Assembly (NCBI RefSeq): GCF_001559595.1
Contig: NZ_LNTY01000049.1
Coordinates: 62,001-126,000, forward strand
DNA: 64,000 nt
Direction: 5' to 3'
From: Enterovibrio coralii
GTDB taxonomy: Bacteria; Pseudomonadota; Gammaproteobacteria; Enterobacterales; Vibrionaceae
A program made the translations under genes and the position numbers. Shown one piece after another: positions 44,943 to 55,603 of the stretch; position 1 is the first letter of the stretch, and each line of letters opens with the position of its first letter. Below the pieces are notes generated by a model. The model was not told where the DNA came from and made no database searches. It saw only the letters and a list, made by a program, of their open reading frames with translations.

Positions 44943-45647
44943 ATGAAAAAAGTAGGTTTGTTTGCGCTGAGCGCGATTTCATTGGGTATGTCAGCGACGG
45001 TATCGGCAGAAGAAGCGGGTCATCGTCAGCATGAAGCACATCAGCATGGCGTGGTTGAATGGCATATCGCGCAAGATGGCGATTTGCTTATGGTAGAGAT
45101 TACTGCGCCGGGTGCCGATGTTGTAGGGTTTGAGCACGCACCGGAAAACAAAGAACAAGAACATCTGATCCATGAAGCCGAAGAAACATTGGCTGCTGTG
45201 GGTGGTTTGTTTGCAATCAATACCTCAGCGGGCTGCAAACTGACAGAACATCATGTCACGCAAACCTTGATGGAAGAACATGATGATCATGATGGGCACG
45301 ACCATGATGCTCATGGACATGACGATCACCATGATGACCACGACAAACATCATGACGACCATGACGATCACGGACACAAAGACAGCCATGATGATCATCA
45401 CGGTGACCATGACGACCACGCGGGTCATGACCACCATGACGAGCATGACCATGGCAAAGAATCTTCTCATGGCGAATTCTCTGCGCAATACACCTTTAGC
45501 TGTAGCAACCCAGCGGAAATCAAAACGGTCACCACCAACTGGTTTGACACCTTTAGCACGACTGAAAAGATCACTGTTCAGGCGTTAACTGACAAAGGTG
45601 TGGTTGCTGGCGATCTTTCTCCTGCAGCACGTTCGTTTAAGTTTTAA
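44943..45647 (+). CDS. zrgA: ZrgA-type periplasmic zinc-binding protein (DUF2796)
   Basis: A 234-residue periplasmic protein: signal peptide, then HRQHEAHQHGVVEWHIAQDGD (the DUF2796 start), VEITAPGADVVGFEHAP, a very His/Asp-rich stretch at residues ~112-175, and a C-terminal strand domain (FSAQYTFSCSNPAEIKTV). In V. cholerae, zrgA is the zinc-regulated binding component of a second zinc importer (ZrgABCDE). It is directly followed by the ABC ATPase and permease genes and preceded by a Zur-like operator. The His stretch should chelate several Zn ions. Confidence 0.88.
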   Translation: MKKVGLFALSAISLGMSATVSAEEAGHRQHEAHQHGVVEWHIAQDGDLLMVEITAPGADVVGFEHAPENKEQEHLIHEAEETLAAVGGLFAINTSAGCKLTEHHVTQTLMEEHDDHDGHDHDAHGHDDHHDDHDKHHDDHDDHGHKDSHDDHHGDHDDHAGHDHHDEHDHGKESSHGEFSAQYTFSCSNPAEIKTVTTNWFDTFSTTEKITVQALTDKGVVAGDLSPAARSFKF

Positions 45648-45682
45648 TTGGGGGCCTCGTAATGAGGCCTTTGCTTATCTTT

Positions 45683-46378
45683 ATGTTGCATATAGAAAAC
45701 CTTCAGTTCAGATGGCCAGGACAGCAAGACCTGCAAATTGATATAGCGGAATTCTCTGTTGGAAAGGGTGAAAAAGTCTTTCTTAAAGGGGCGAGTGGAA
45801 GTGGTAAGTCGACACTGCTGAGCTTAATTTCAGGTATCAATGCGGCGCAATCTGGTCAACTAAACATCATGGGAACCGATGTCACGGCACTGCGAAATGC
45901 TGAGCGTGATGCATTCAGAGCTGATCATCTGGGTTATATCTTCCAACAGTTTAATTTGTTGCCGTATCTGTCTGTGCTCGACAACGTGACCTTGCCGTGT
46001 CGTTTTTCGGGGCATCGCGCCAAGCAAGTGTCGGACACTGTGGAAGTGGAAGCGAAACGTTTGTTGTTGGGTCTGGCGTTGCCAGAAGATTGTTTGGATA
46101 AACCGGTTACCTCGTTAAGTATTGGTCAACAACAGCGAGTCGCCGCAGCGAGAGCCTTGATAGGTAAACCCGCGCTGGTGCTTGCAGATGAACCAACATC
46201 CGCTCTGGATTACGATTCTCGAAATACCTTTGTTTCCTTACTGATGAAAGAGTGTGAAAAAGCAGGTGCGGCACTGTTGTTTGTCAGCCATGACCATTCA
46301 TTGGAATCGCATTTCGACCGCAGCGTCGCGCTCAGCGAGATCAACGCAGCAAGTGTGGTGGGAGTTGAGGCCGCATGA
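45683..46378 (+). CDS. ABC transporter ATPase of the zinc-uptake locus
   Basis: A 231-residue ATPase: Walker A GASGSGKSTL, Q-loop FQQFNLLPY, signature LSIGQQQRV, Walker B ALVLADEPTSALD and H-loop FVSHDHS. It is in the LolD/MacB-like group. The start at 45683 (MLHIENLQFRW) is chosen because this is the family start; an ATG at 45662 would add seven residues. It overlaps the permease gene by four bases (ATGA). It energises the ZrgA-dependent system. Confidence 0.88.
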   Translation: MLHIENLQFRWPGQQDLQIDIAEFSVGKGEKVFLKGASGSGKSTLLSLISGINAAQSGQLNIMGTDVTALRNAERDAFRADHLGYIFQQFNLLPYLSVLDNVTLPCRFSGHRAKQVSDTVEVEAKRLLLGLALPEDCLDKPVTSLSIGQQQRVAAARALIGKPALVLADEPTSALDYDSRNTFVSLLMKECEKAGAALLFVSHDHSLESHFDRSVALSEINAASVVGVEAA

Positions 46379-47630
46379 CAATCATGAAACTGGCGATTCA
46401 AAGCCTTAAAAACCGCAAAGCAACGGCGTTGCTGACCGTCTTCACGGTTGCTGTGTCCGTGGCATTATTGATTGGGGTTGAGCGTGTCGCACACAGGCGA
46501 AGGACAGCTTCGCGAACACCATTTCAGGAACGGATCTCATCGTCGGTGCGCGGGCAGGGCAGGTTAACTTATTGCTCTATTCCGTGTTCCGTATTGGTAA
46601 TGCCACAAACAATATTGATTGGCGAAGTGCGGAAGATATCCGAAATCACCCATCGGTCGCGTGGTCGATTCCCATTTCTCTGGGTGACTCTCACCGTGGT
46701 TTTCGGGTCGTTGGAACAACAGACGAGTACTTTAAGCATTACAAATATGGTCAAAAACAACCGTTAACGTTTTCTGCGGGTAAACCGTTTGAAGGGCTTT
46801 TTGACACTGTTATCGGTTCAGAAGTCGCCAAAAAACTGGGTTACAAACTGGGCGATGAAGTGGTGATAGCGCATGGTTTGGCGGACAGAAAATTCAGTCG
46901 CCATGACAACTTACCGTTCGTCATCACCGGTATTCTTGCGCCTACGGGGACCCCTGTGGATCGCAGTGTTCATGTGTCCTTGCCCGCGATTGAAGCGATT
47001 CACATTGGTTGGGAAAGCGGCGCGAACATGGGTGCCAATATCAAAGCAGAAGACATTGACGTTAGTACGCTTCAACCCAAACAAATAACGGCTGTTCTGG
47101 TTGGTCTGAAAAGTCGCATTCAGACATTTGCCTTGCAGCGAACCATCAATGAATACAAAGCTGAGCCGCTCACGGCCATTATGCCGGGGATTGCACTGCA
47201 TGAGCTCTGGGGCTTGATGTCCGTTGCTGAACAAGCACTGCTTGTGGTGTCAGGTTTTGTTGTCGTAGCGGGCTTACTGGGCATGCTTTCAAGCTTGCTG
47301 ACCAGCTTGAATGAACGACGCAGAGAAATGGCCATTTTGCGTGCCGTTGGCGCAAGGCCTTTGCATGTCTTCTTGTTGCTCGTCAGTGAAGCATTACTGT
47401 TAACGATTTGTGGCATTGTGGCGGGTGTCGTAGTACTGTTTTTACTCGTTGAAATGGCCGCGCCGTTCGTACTGAGTCAGTACGGGTTGCAGCTTTCTTT
47501 TGGCTTACTCACGAGCTACGAATGGATGTTGCTCGGCATCGTTTTGATTGCTGGCTTCATCGTCGGTTGTGTGCCGGCACTTCGCGCTTATCGCCAGTCA
47601 CTTTCTGATGGCATGACTATACGGATCTAA
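46375..47630 (+). CDS. ABC transporter permease, FtsX/MacB type (frameshift)
   Basis: A FtsX-like permease with one N-terminal membrane helix (ATALLTVFTVAVSVALLIGVERV), a large periplasmic MacB-like domain, and three C-terminal helices (LLVVSGFVVVAGLLGMLSSLL; LLLTICGIVAGVVVLFLLV; MLLGIVLIAGFIVGCVPALRA). One missing base near 46487 breaks the frame; restoring it reads RTQAKDSFANTISGTDLIVGARAGQVNLLLYS. The repaired protein is ~419 residues. It overlaps the ATPase gene and is followed by a DUF3299 gene two bases after its stop. Confidence 0.85.
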
Positions 47631-47632
47631 TA

Positions 47633-48115
47633 ATGAAGAAGTGGTTTTTATCTCTCATGCTGTGCTTCTCAACAGCAACCTTCGCTGAAGAAGCGTTAAC
47701 ACTGGACTGGCTTGACCTGATCCCAGAGAAAGAGCGCAACCAGTTCAATGAGAGAGGCATGCCAATCATTGACCATAACAATGACCAGCCAGCACAAAAT
47801 CTTGTCGGTAATATTCGCCCTGAACTGAACAACAGCGAAGTGAAAATTCCGGGCTTTGTTATTCCCTTGGAAGGTGATGCGAACAAGGTGACTGAGTTTT
47901 TGTTGGTACCATTCTTCGGTGCTTGTATTCACGTGCCACCACCGCCACCAAACCAAATCGTTTATGTGAAGTTCGATAAAGGCGCGCCAGTGCAAGACCT
48001 TTGGGATGTCGTTTATGTTGTGGGTACGCTGAAAACGCAAACTGTGTCCCATGAACTGGCACAGGCAGGTTACTTGTTGGAAGGGCTGGAGATACAACCC
48101 TACGACGATTATTAA
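47633..48115 (+). CDS. DUF3299 exported protein of the zinc-uptake operon
   Basis: A 160-residue protein with a signal peptide ending SATFA and the DUF3299 body: LTLDWLDLIPEKER, KIPGFVIPLEGDANKVTEFLLVPFFGACIHVPPPPPNQIV and TQTVSHELAQAGYLLEGL. The ACIHVPPPPPNQ segment is the family hallmark and may bind metal through Cys/His. Such genes close zrg-type operons in Vibrio. It starts two bases after the permease stop and ends in a terminator. Confidence 0.85.
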   Translation: MKKWFLSLMLCFSTATFAEEALTLDWLDLIPEKERNQFNERGMPIIDHNNDQPAQNLVGNIRPELNNSEVKIPGFVIPLEGDANKVTEFLLVPFFGACIHVPPPPPNQIVYVKFDKGAPVQDLWDVVYVVGTLKTQTVSHELAQAGYLLEGLEIQPYDDY

Positions 48116-48120
48116 GTGAG

Positions 48121-48147
48121 AAAGCACCCGAAAGGGTGCTTTTTTTA
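48121..48147. terminator. terminator of the zinc-uptake operon
   Basis: AAAGCACCC, GAAA tetraloop, GGGTGCTTTTTTT directly after the DUF3299 stop. It touches the end of the convergent LysR gene. Confidence 0.9.
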
Positions 48148-49026
48148 TGGCTCTGGGAACAGGGTATTAAGCTTGGAGTCAATCCATTGCATGACTTTAT
48201 CCCATCCGCGCGCTTTTCGTTTAATTGCGCTCAATGTCAGCAGTGGTGGACTGGAAAGCTCGCTGGTGGAAAGCACTTTTAAACTGCCTTCCACCCACTC
48301 CATTTGCGCAATATGCTGGGGAACAAATGCCCAACCCACACCGCGCATCACCATGTTGGATATGTAGAAGTAGCTATCCACATACCAATACCTTGGCGAA
48401 ATAGGCAATTCGCGCGAGATACCCAAACTGTCTACAATCGCCAGTTGACGGTAATTCACCAAATCGTCTTCCCGCGGGTGCGGGATTTGGGCGAGAGGGT
48501 GGTCCTTGGCAGCTATCAACACCTGATTAATGGTGGTTACGTCATACCAATCCAGGGTTTCTTTCATGGGTTTAACGCGAAAGATAAAACCTATGTCAGC
48601 GCGCTCGTCTTTCACCCATGTCGCGATGTCATCTTGAGAGCCGTTGAGAATGGTGAGTTTTAAGTCGGGAAACGTTTCGGCCAACGATTCAAACAAGGTC
48701 TCGAAGGTCTGCATCGGTACCGCTTCATCCATTGCTACGGTAAAGGCGACTGGGTCACCTTCGGTTACTGCCATTGCGCGTGCATTCATGCGCTGACATT
48801 GCTGAAGAATCGCTTTAGCATCAATCAGCATCTCCTTGCCTTCTTCGGTCAGCACTGGACGTTTTGCCGTGCGATCAAAGAGCTCAAAGCCCAAATCAAT
48901 TTCTAGATTTGCAATGGCGGTGCTAACGCGAGATTGTGCCTTTCCCAATTTTCTTGCCGCGGCAGAAAATGAACCGCTGTCTGCGGCTTCCACAAAGGCT
49001 TTTAGCTGTTCTAACGTCCATTGCAT
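48145..49026 (-). CDS. LysR-family transcriptional regulator
   Basis: A 293-residue LysR regulator: N-terminal winged helix (LEQLKAFVEAADSGSFSAAARKLGKAQSRVSTAIANLE) and a C-terminal LysR substrate-binding domain (VAFTVAMDEAVPMQTFETLFES; DIGFIFRVKPM). It is divergent from the MATE gene with about 95 bases between, so it probably controls that efflux gene and itself. The effector is unknown. Confidence 0.92.
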   Translation of the reverse strand: MQWTLEQLKAFVEAADSGSFSAAARKLGKAQSRVSTAIANLEIDLGFELFDRTAKRPVLTEEGKEMLIDAKAILQQCQRMNARAMAVTEGDPVAFTVAMDEAVPMQTFETLFESLAETFPDLKLTILNGSQDDIATWVKDERADIGFIFRVKPMKETLDWYDVTTINQVLIAAKDHPLAQIPHPREDDLVNYRQLAIVDSLGISRELPISPRYWYVDSYFYISNMVMRGVGWAFVPQHIAQMEWVEGSLKVLSTSELSSPPLLTLSAIKRKARGWDKVMQWIDSKLNTLFPEP

Positions 49027-49122
49027 AGTGGTCTAACCTATCCGTTTTGAGGATGATTTTAATCTTTATTCTATCTGATATCTGAAGATAATAGCGCGAG
49101 ACTTTTCTATGTGACACATTTT

Positions 49123-50486
49123 ATGCACACCAGTGATTTAAACCCCAATGCTTCAATAACTAAAACGTTCTGGCGTTTCACGATTCCGGCGATTGCCGCG
49201 ATGATTGTGAACGGCTTGTATTACCTTGTCGATGGTATCTTTATCGGCCACTTTGTGGGCGCAGAAGGGCTTGAAGCAATCAACATTGCTTGGCCTGTTA
49301 TTTCTATCATCGGCGGCGCGGGTTTGATGATTGGTATGGGCGCAGGCAGCCTGATTTCCATCTACCGCGGTGAAGAAAACATCGTTGCTGCCCGCAATGC
49401 AATGACCACAGGGTTGCTGCTGACCGCTGTCTTTGGCGCGTTGGCTTCTCTGTACATTCTTTTGCTGGGTAAACCTTTGGTGGATCTGCAAGGCGCAACT
49501 GGACTGGCTGAAGCTTTGCCAACGATTACCTGAATGTCTTTATCTTTGGCTCGGTAGCAACCGTCGCCGCATCTGCATTGCCATTTTTGATTCGAAATGA
49601 CGATAGCCCGATTGTGGCAACATCAATGATGGTGGCGGGCGCATTAACCAATATCTTGATGAACTATGTGTTCATCGGCGTGTTTAAGTGGGGTCTAGAG
49701 GGTGCTGCAATTGGTACCGTCGTTGCTCAGCTTATGTCGATTGCAATGGCGTTGGCGTATCTTGCGTCCAAGCACTCTTACCTCTCAATCTTCAAGCATC
49801 CGCTTCGCAGCAGTGTAAATGACGCCAAACAAACTGTGGTGCTGGGCAGTTCGTCGTTGGCGATGTTCATGTACTACGGGGTGCTTGTCGCTTTCCACAA
49901 TAAGCTGTTTGTGGAATACGGCTCAAACGTCAGCGTGGCGGCGTTTGCGATTGTGGGTTACTTGATGACGCTTTACTACGTGGTGGCTGAAGGCATTGCT
50001 GAAGGTATGCAACCGCAGGTGAGCTTCTATCACGGTGCAAAGCAATACAACAACATTGTGAAGGTGGCAAAGCTGGCGACCATGGTGTCTTTAGCTGCAG
50101 GTGTACTCTGGCTTGCCGTGCTAAACCTGTTCCCAGATTTTGTCATTGGTATGTTCAATACTGGCAATGACTCGCTGATCCAAGAAGCAACAACTGGCAT
50201 CCGCATTCACTTGTCGGCCATGTATCTGGATGGCTTGATCATTTTGGCTTCGATGTACTTCTTGTCTGTTGGCAAGGGAGGAACATCACTGGCAATTTCA
50301 CTGGGTAACATGTTTATTCAGCTGCCATTCCTTGCGGTATTGCCAAAGCTTTATGGCGTTACTGGGGTATGGATGTCGATGCCGTTGTCGAACGTCGTGT
50401 TGGCTTCCATTGTTCTGCCAATCATGTGGCGTCATATTCTTAAGCAACGCACGGTTGCCCCGTCGCCAGACTTGGCACCGGCATAA
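49123..50486 (+). CDS. MATE-family efflux transporter (frameshift)
   Basis: A Na+/H+-coupled multidrug exporter. It has about 12 helices. The start is ITKTFWRFTIPAIAAMIVNGLYYLVDGIFIGHFVG, the classical MATE motif. A missing base near 49517 breaks the frame after TGLAEAL; restoring it reads ANDYLNVFIFGSVATVAASALPFLIRNDDSP. The rest (MMVAGALTNILMNYVFIGVF, GLEGAAIGTVVAQ, YYVVAEGIAEGMQPQVSFYHGA) is intact. The repaired protein is ~454 residues, typical for the family. The start may be ATG 49123 or GTG 49111. Confidence 0.88.
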
Positions 50487-50494
50487 ACGCAATG

Positions 50495-50522
50495 AAAAAG
50501 GGGAGCTTTTGCTCCCCTTTTT
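50495..50522. terminator. bidirectional terminator
   Basis: AAAAAGGGGAGC, TTTT, GCTCCCCTTTTT between the convergent MATE and chemoreceptor genes. Confidence 0.9.
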
Positions 50523-50527
50523 ACTGC

Positions 50528-53433
50528 TTAGAATTCATCCCATTGGATGTCGTCTTCTTCCGGCGGCGGCTCTGCCTTACGCCTTCTTTTCGTTACCGCT
50601 TTTTTGGCTGTCTTCGTCGTTTTGAGCACGGGCGATTTGATGGCTTCAGCCGATTCAGACACGGTGAAGAATTCCATCATGACGCTCATGTCCTGAGACT
50701 GGGAGAGCATGCTTTCACCCGCCGTCGCCGCTTGTTCTACCAAGCCGCGTTTTGTTGGGTCATGGTGTCCATTCTGGCAATGGCGATGTTAACTTGCTCG
50801 ATGCCTGAGCTTTGTTCTTGCGCCGCTTCGCTGATTTCGGCCATTTTGATACCGACTTCTTCAACCATGTTGACGATCTCTTGCAGCGTATCGCCAGACT
50901 CACTGACGAGTTGCGCACCGTCTTCCACCTTTTTGTTGGTGTCACGGATAAGCTCTTTAATTTCTTTCGCCGCCTCTGCTGAACGTTGTGCAAGGCTACG
51001 TACTTCACCTGCTACCACCGCAAAGCCACGGCCTTGTTCACCAGCACGTGCGGCTTCGACCGCCGCATTCAACGCGAGCAGGTTGGTCTGGAAGGCGATT
51101 TCATCGATAACGCCGATAATGTCGGATATCTTATTACTTGCGCCACTGATTTGATCCATTGCGGTAATGGTACGCATAACTACGCTGCCGCCTTCGCGGG
51201 CTTTTGAGCGAGCTTCTTCACTGAGTTTGTTCGCAAGCACGGCATTTTCCGCGCTTTGTTTAACGGTATCAGTCATGTTTTCCATGCTGACTGCTGTCTC
51301 TTGCAGAGAGGTCGCTTGGTCTTCCGTACGTTGACTGAGATCTCGGTTACCCGACGCGATTTCATTGGAAGAGTTAGCGATGGTGGCTGACGCGCGGCGA
51401 ATATCACTGATTACCTGAGTGAGTTTCTCGATGGTCGAGTTGGTGTCGGTTTTGAGCTGACCAAAGCGTCCTGCGTAGCTCTTCTCGATACGCTCAGTCA
51501 GATCACCGCCTGCCATTGCCGCAAGTATACGCTGCACATCGCCAAGGGCTGTGTCTGTGTTGGCAGTGAGCGAGTTGAGGCCTTGCGCAAGGTTAAGCAA
51601 GAAGCCTTGTTTGTCTTCAAGCGAAAGTTGTTTGGAGAAGTCACCACGGGTTGCTGCATCAACAACGGCATCAATCTCACGTTCAATCGCGACCTCAGCG
51701 GTTCTGTCTGTCCATTCGATGACGGTACCGATTCTGTCTCCATTGTCATCAATGATGGCACTGGCTGCGATAGCCATGATTCGCGTGCCTACTGGCAGTT
51801 CGATGTTATGAGTGCCTTGTAGGTGCTCCAGAATGTGGCGTTGGTGGTTCGGGTTTCTATGGAAGAAATCGATATTCTGCCCGAGGATATTTTCGGGGTC
51901 GAAGTGAGGAACCAAGGTCGCAAAGTCTTCACGCGCATCACGCATCAGTTCTTTGGACGACCGGTTCATGTAGATAATGTCGTAGTTGCGATCCGCAATC
52001 ATGGTGTTTGTGGAAACATTATCGAGAGCTTGTCTTACACGGGCATTCTCTTCAGCCTGAATCTTGGCTTCATGTTCAAGGTCCGCTTTAATGCGTTCTG
52101 ACTCTTCGATGTTTTCTAATGAGGTGTTGGTTGCCTGCTTAATCAGCAGCAAATCCCCGTTATATTCCGATTCAATACGTTTGCTGAAATCGCCTTCTGC
52201 AAGGCCTTCCATGACGACGCGGATCTCTCCGATGGACGCTTGCATACTGTCCATGAGTGTATTGAATGCATCGGCGGATTGACCAATCTCATCTTTGCTT
52301 TTCACTTCAACGCGAGTTGAAAAATCGCCGTTAACCGCAACGTCGCTCAATCGGTCAGTCAGTTCTTGAACTGGCTTAGTCACAGAGCGCGTAACGAGCA
52401 ACGCAATCACAGAGATAATCACCACGCCCGCAACGAGAACGATAAGCACCAAGTCTTTGAGGCTAGCGATGGAGTCAAACGCTTCGGACTCATCGATTTC
52501 GGCAATCAACGCCCAGGTGTTATCGCCAAATTCAATCGGTGTGTAAGCAGAGAGCACTTTGACGCCACGGTAGTCTTCGATGACCTCATACGCGGTTTGT
52601 CCGGCCAGCGCTTCTACTGATGCATTCGTTATCATTTCGCCTTCTTCTGGATTCTCAAAAGAGGCCAAAACAGAATGGGTTTCGGGAGAAAGGTAGGAAT
52701 CTGAGCGCATTAAATAATCCGGCCCCACGAGATAGGTTTCACCGGTTTCTCGCATGCCCGTTCGCTGAAGCATGATGCGATTGATCTCGTCAAAGGAGAG
52801 TTCCAGCACCGCAACCGCGAGCATCTTGCCTGTGAGATCTTTAATTGGGCTTGCGATGAATGCGACGGGCTGATTGTCTTTCACCACATAGCGTTCATAG
52901 TCTTGTACCGAGGTTTCTTGCGAGGCGAGCACTTTGTTAAACACGTTACCAAGCGGACTGTCTTGTAAGTCGCCGGTGTAGAGATTTTGTCCCAAATCAC
53001 CGTGCTTGTTGGCGGTATAAACCACATGGCCCGTGTCAGCTTGAATGATCAGAACGTCGGCGTAGCCATAAACATTAACGTAATCGACCAGGGTGCTTCC
53101 GTGTGTGTTCCAGATTTCTTCGTATTCGTAGGTGTCGGTAATGAATTCGTCAGCCGCGCTAATCTCTTCATCGACGGCATAGAACTGCATTAATTTCTGA
53201 ATTTGTTTTGCATCTTCACTGCCTGAGAGAATACGAATGTCGTTAAATGCGCGATTGAAGTAGGTCTCTATCTGGGTTTTCTTTACTTCACGCATGCTGA
53301 CGAGTTGGGCGAATGCTTGTTGTTGGAGAGCCCCACTGGTCTTACTGAGTGCTAAATACCCGACGACTAATATCGGCAGGACGCCGATAAATAGAAATAT
53401 GAGTAATAGTTTTGACTTCAGTTTTCCAAACAT
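50528..53433 (-). CDS. methyl-accepting chemotaxis protein, Cache-HAMP-PAS (frameshift)
   Basis: A large chemoreceptor: N-terminal transmembrane helix ([21 protein letters not shown]), periplasmic dCache-like sensor (residues ~35-320), second helix ([20 protein letters not shown]), HAMP, a second HAMP-like stretch, a PAS segment ([22 protein letters not shown]), further HAMP-like repeats and the signalling hairpin ([32 protein letters not shown]). One missing base near 50744 separates QQNA from [12 protein letters not shown]; the repaired protein is ~968 residues. The C-terminal tail is rich in Lys and acidic residues ([10 protein letters not shown]) rather than a CheR pentapeptide. The ligand is unknown. 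Confidence 0.9.
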
Positions 53434-53518
53434 TGTTCACCCTTCCCGTCACGCAGTGAGGAAAGGCAAATTGCCTTTCCTACATGCAAATGAAAAACAA
53501 GTGCTGAGCCTGAGGCCT

Positions 53519-55080
53519 CTATTTCACTGACCAGTGGTCAGGAGAAACTTCAATTTCCCACAGTGGCATGTTTGCCATCTTGTAAGGGGAATAACTGACA
53601 TTTTTATTCACGGCCAATACTTTGTTGGGCGTTGGGACAAACAGCATGTACCCACTGTTGTATACGTGTCGCATGATCTTCTCTGATACCGCATCAAATT
53701 GAGGCGTACCGACAGATTCTTGGAACATCTCTTCAATGTACCCGTCCAATTGGCCATCAGGGAAAATAGTGCTCCAATAGTTGTGCGTTCTATAAACCAA
53801 GAATGCCGACCAAGGGTGGTTGTAGTACCAGTCATCATCGCCCCAGACGAGCAAGTCCCACTCTTTGGTGTTCTTTTTCGCGTTGGTGCTGAGCAATTGG
53901 CCGAACACTTCTTTTTCGCTTGAGGTGATATCGAAGTTCAGTTTCACACCCACTTTGCGCAAGTCGCGGTCGATTCCTTTCCATATGTGCATGAAACGGT
54001 CTTGCGTAAATACATTGAGTTCGAGACCGTTTAGCGTTTTCTTCAGATCATCGCGAATCGACTTGGGATCTTGCACTTCCGAGTAGGCTTTGAGGTTTTT
54101 CACCACTTTATCTACGCCAGGGTAGAGCGGTGCGGCGAGCGTGGGGCTGATCTGTCCTTCGCCGTCGTAATATTTGTTCAGCAGGCGACGTTGGTCGATG
54201 GCTTTGTTCAATGCAACGCGCACGTTCTGGTCGAGCAGTTTTTCATTGCCCGTGCGCATATTCATGTGGATGGCGATGTTGTTGGTTGAGGGTGCGGTAA
54301 CCAGTTTTGCGTAACGTGAACTGGTCACTCTGTCTTTTTCTGATACCGGAATCGGCATGATGTCGAGTTGGCCGTCATTGTCCAATGCCATTTCAATCGC
54401 TACTTTACTGTCGAGTTCAGTGTAGACAGTCACGGTTTCGATTTTGGGGTATTCAGGGTTCCAGTAATTCGGGTTTGCAACCAACACGGCTTTCGGTGTT
54501 TGGCGATCGCTTCTATGTAACCTTCTTTCAGCATGTAAGGCCCCAAGCCGTAAGGCCCAGCTTCAGCCAAATTAGGGCAGGTCGCTTTTCCATTCCAACC
54601 AAACTTTTCGAGATAGGGTTGGGTGTAGAACTGAATCCAAATGGCGTCGTTTAGAAACTGGCCATATTTTTCTTTCAAATGAAATCTGACGGTGTAGTCA
54701 TCAACTTTTTCCGCGTAATCAAAAACGGTATCAATTTTGGTGAACAGGAAGGGAGCTTTTTTAAAATATTCCATGTTCAGTAAAACGGCGTCGGCATTAA
54801 ATGGCGATCCGTCTTGGAATTTCACGCCTCGACGCAGATCGAATTCGTACGTCTTGTCATCGATTTTCCGGTGCGACACGGCCATGTCGTATTCCCAGCC
54901 TTTTTCGTTATTCGCAGGCTTTAGGAGTGCGGCATTGATGGAATGGGAAATATAGATATAAGGCAGGCTGGGAATAAAAACTTTTAAATGTGACCCTTCA
55001 ACGGGTTTAGCGATTGTCCCCATTGGAACGAACAGGAGCAATGACAGCATCATTCGAAAGAATATTTTCACACCCATCAT
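53519..55080 (-). CDS. SBP_bac_5 solute-binding protein (frameshift)
   Basis: An ABC-type extracellular solute-binding protein of family 5 (peptides, nickel or opines). It has a signal peptide (MMGVKIFFRMMLSLLLFVPMGTIA), then FDLRRGVKFQDGSPFNADAVLLNMEYF, the family signature. A missing A near 54500 breaks the frame; restoring it reads AIAKTPKAVLVANPNYWNPEYPKIE. The rest has VRVALNKAIDQRRLLNKYYDG and the ending LWEIEVSPDHWSVK. Repaired length ~520 residues. No permease or ATPase is adjacent, so it is an orphan that could serve a distant transporter or a sensor. Confidence 0.85.
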
Positions 55081-55603
55081 ATCGTCTACCTTGGTACTCG
55101 TTTGTTTGTTAAAAGTTTGTTTGTTCTGGAGATAACTATCAAAAGTGTAGTTAAGCATTGATGCATTTTTGAGCTCAATGACTCACACATGAAACGAAAT
55201 GTATGCATAATGTTGATTGATAACAGAAAATAATTTTTGGAAACGTTATGAAATGAATGACATACGTTAATTTCCAAACATCAGTTAGGTTGACTGCGCA
55301 AACCTTGTCCACGTGGTGTGTTTTTACCCTCCAGACATTTCGTTCAGCTTCTTTTCATGACTGTTATTGATTGGTTTCAAATCGGCAGGCTTTTATAACG
55401 CTGTACAGCTTTGAGAAAGGATTCCTATGCATACTAGCTGCGATAATGCGGTAAATAGGTTTGGGTGCCTGATTTTTGCTCAAATTGCTGATAATGCAGT
55501 CAAATCTGTTTGCCGCTAGCTGAATATCAAAGAACTTTTATTACCCCTTTAGGTTCCTTTTACGTTTAGCTCGTTGCTTCGTGATTTAGGGAAGGAGAAC
55601 ACC
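55081..55603. other. intergenic region between SBP and RND genes
   Basis: About 520 bases between divergent genes. It must hold both promoters. No TetR/LysR regulator gene for the RND pump lies here, and no clear palindromic operator was recognised. Confidence 0.3.

Noticed and set aside
45225..45588. Long Met/Val-rich and Met/Thr-rich reading frames opposite and alongside the His-rich part of zrgA
   Set aside because: They are by-products of the repeated CAT/GAC codons of the His/Asp stretch; the ZrgA frame has a signal peptide, conserved ends and operon context.
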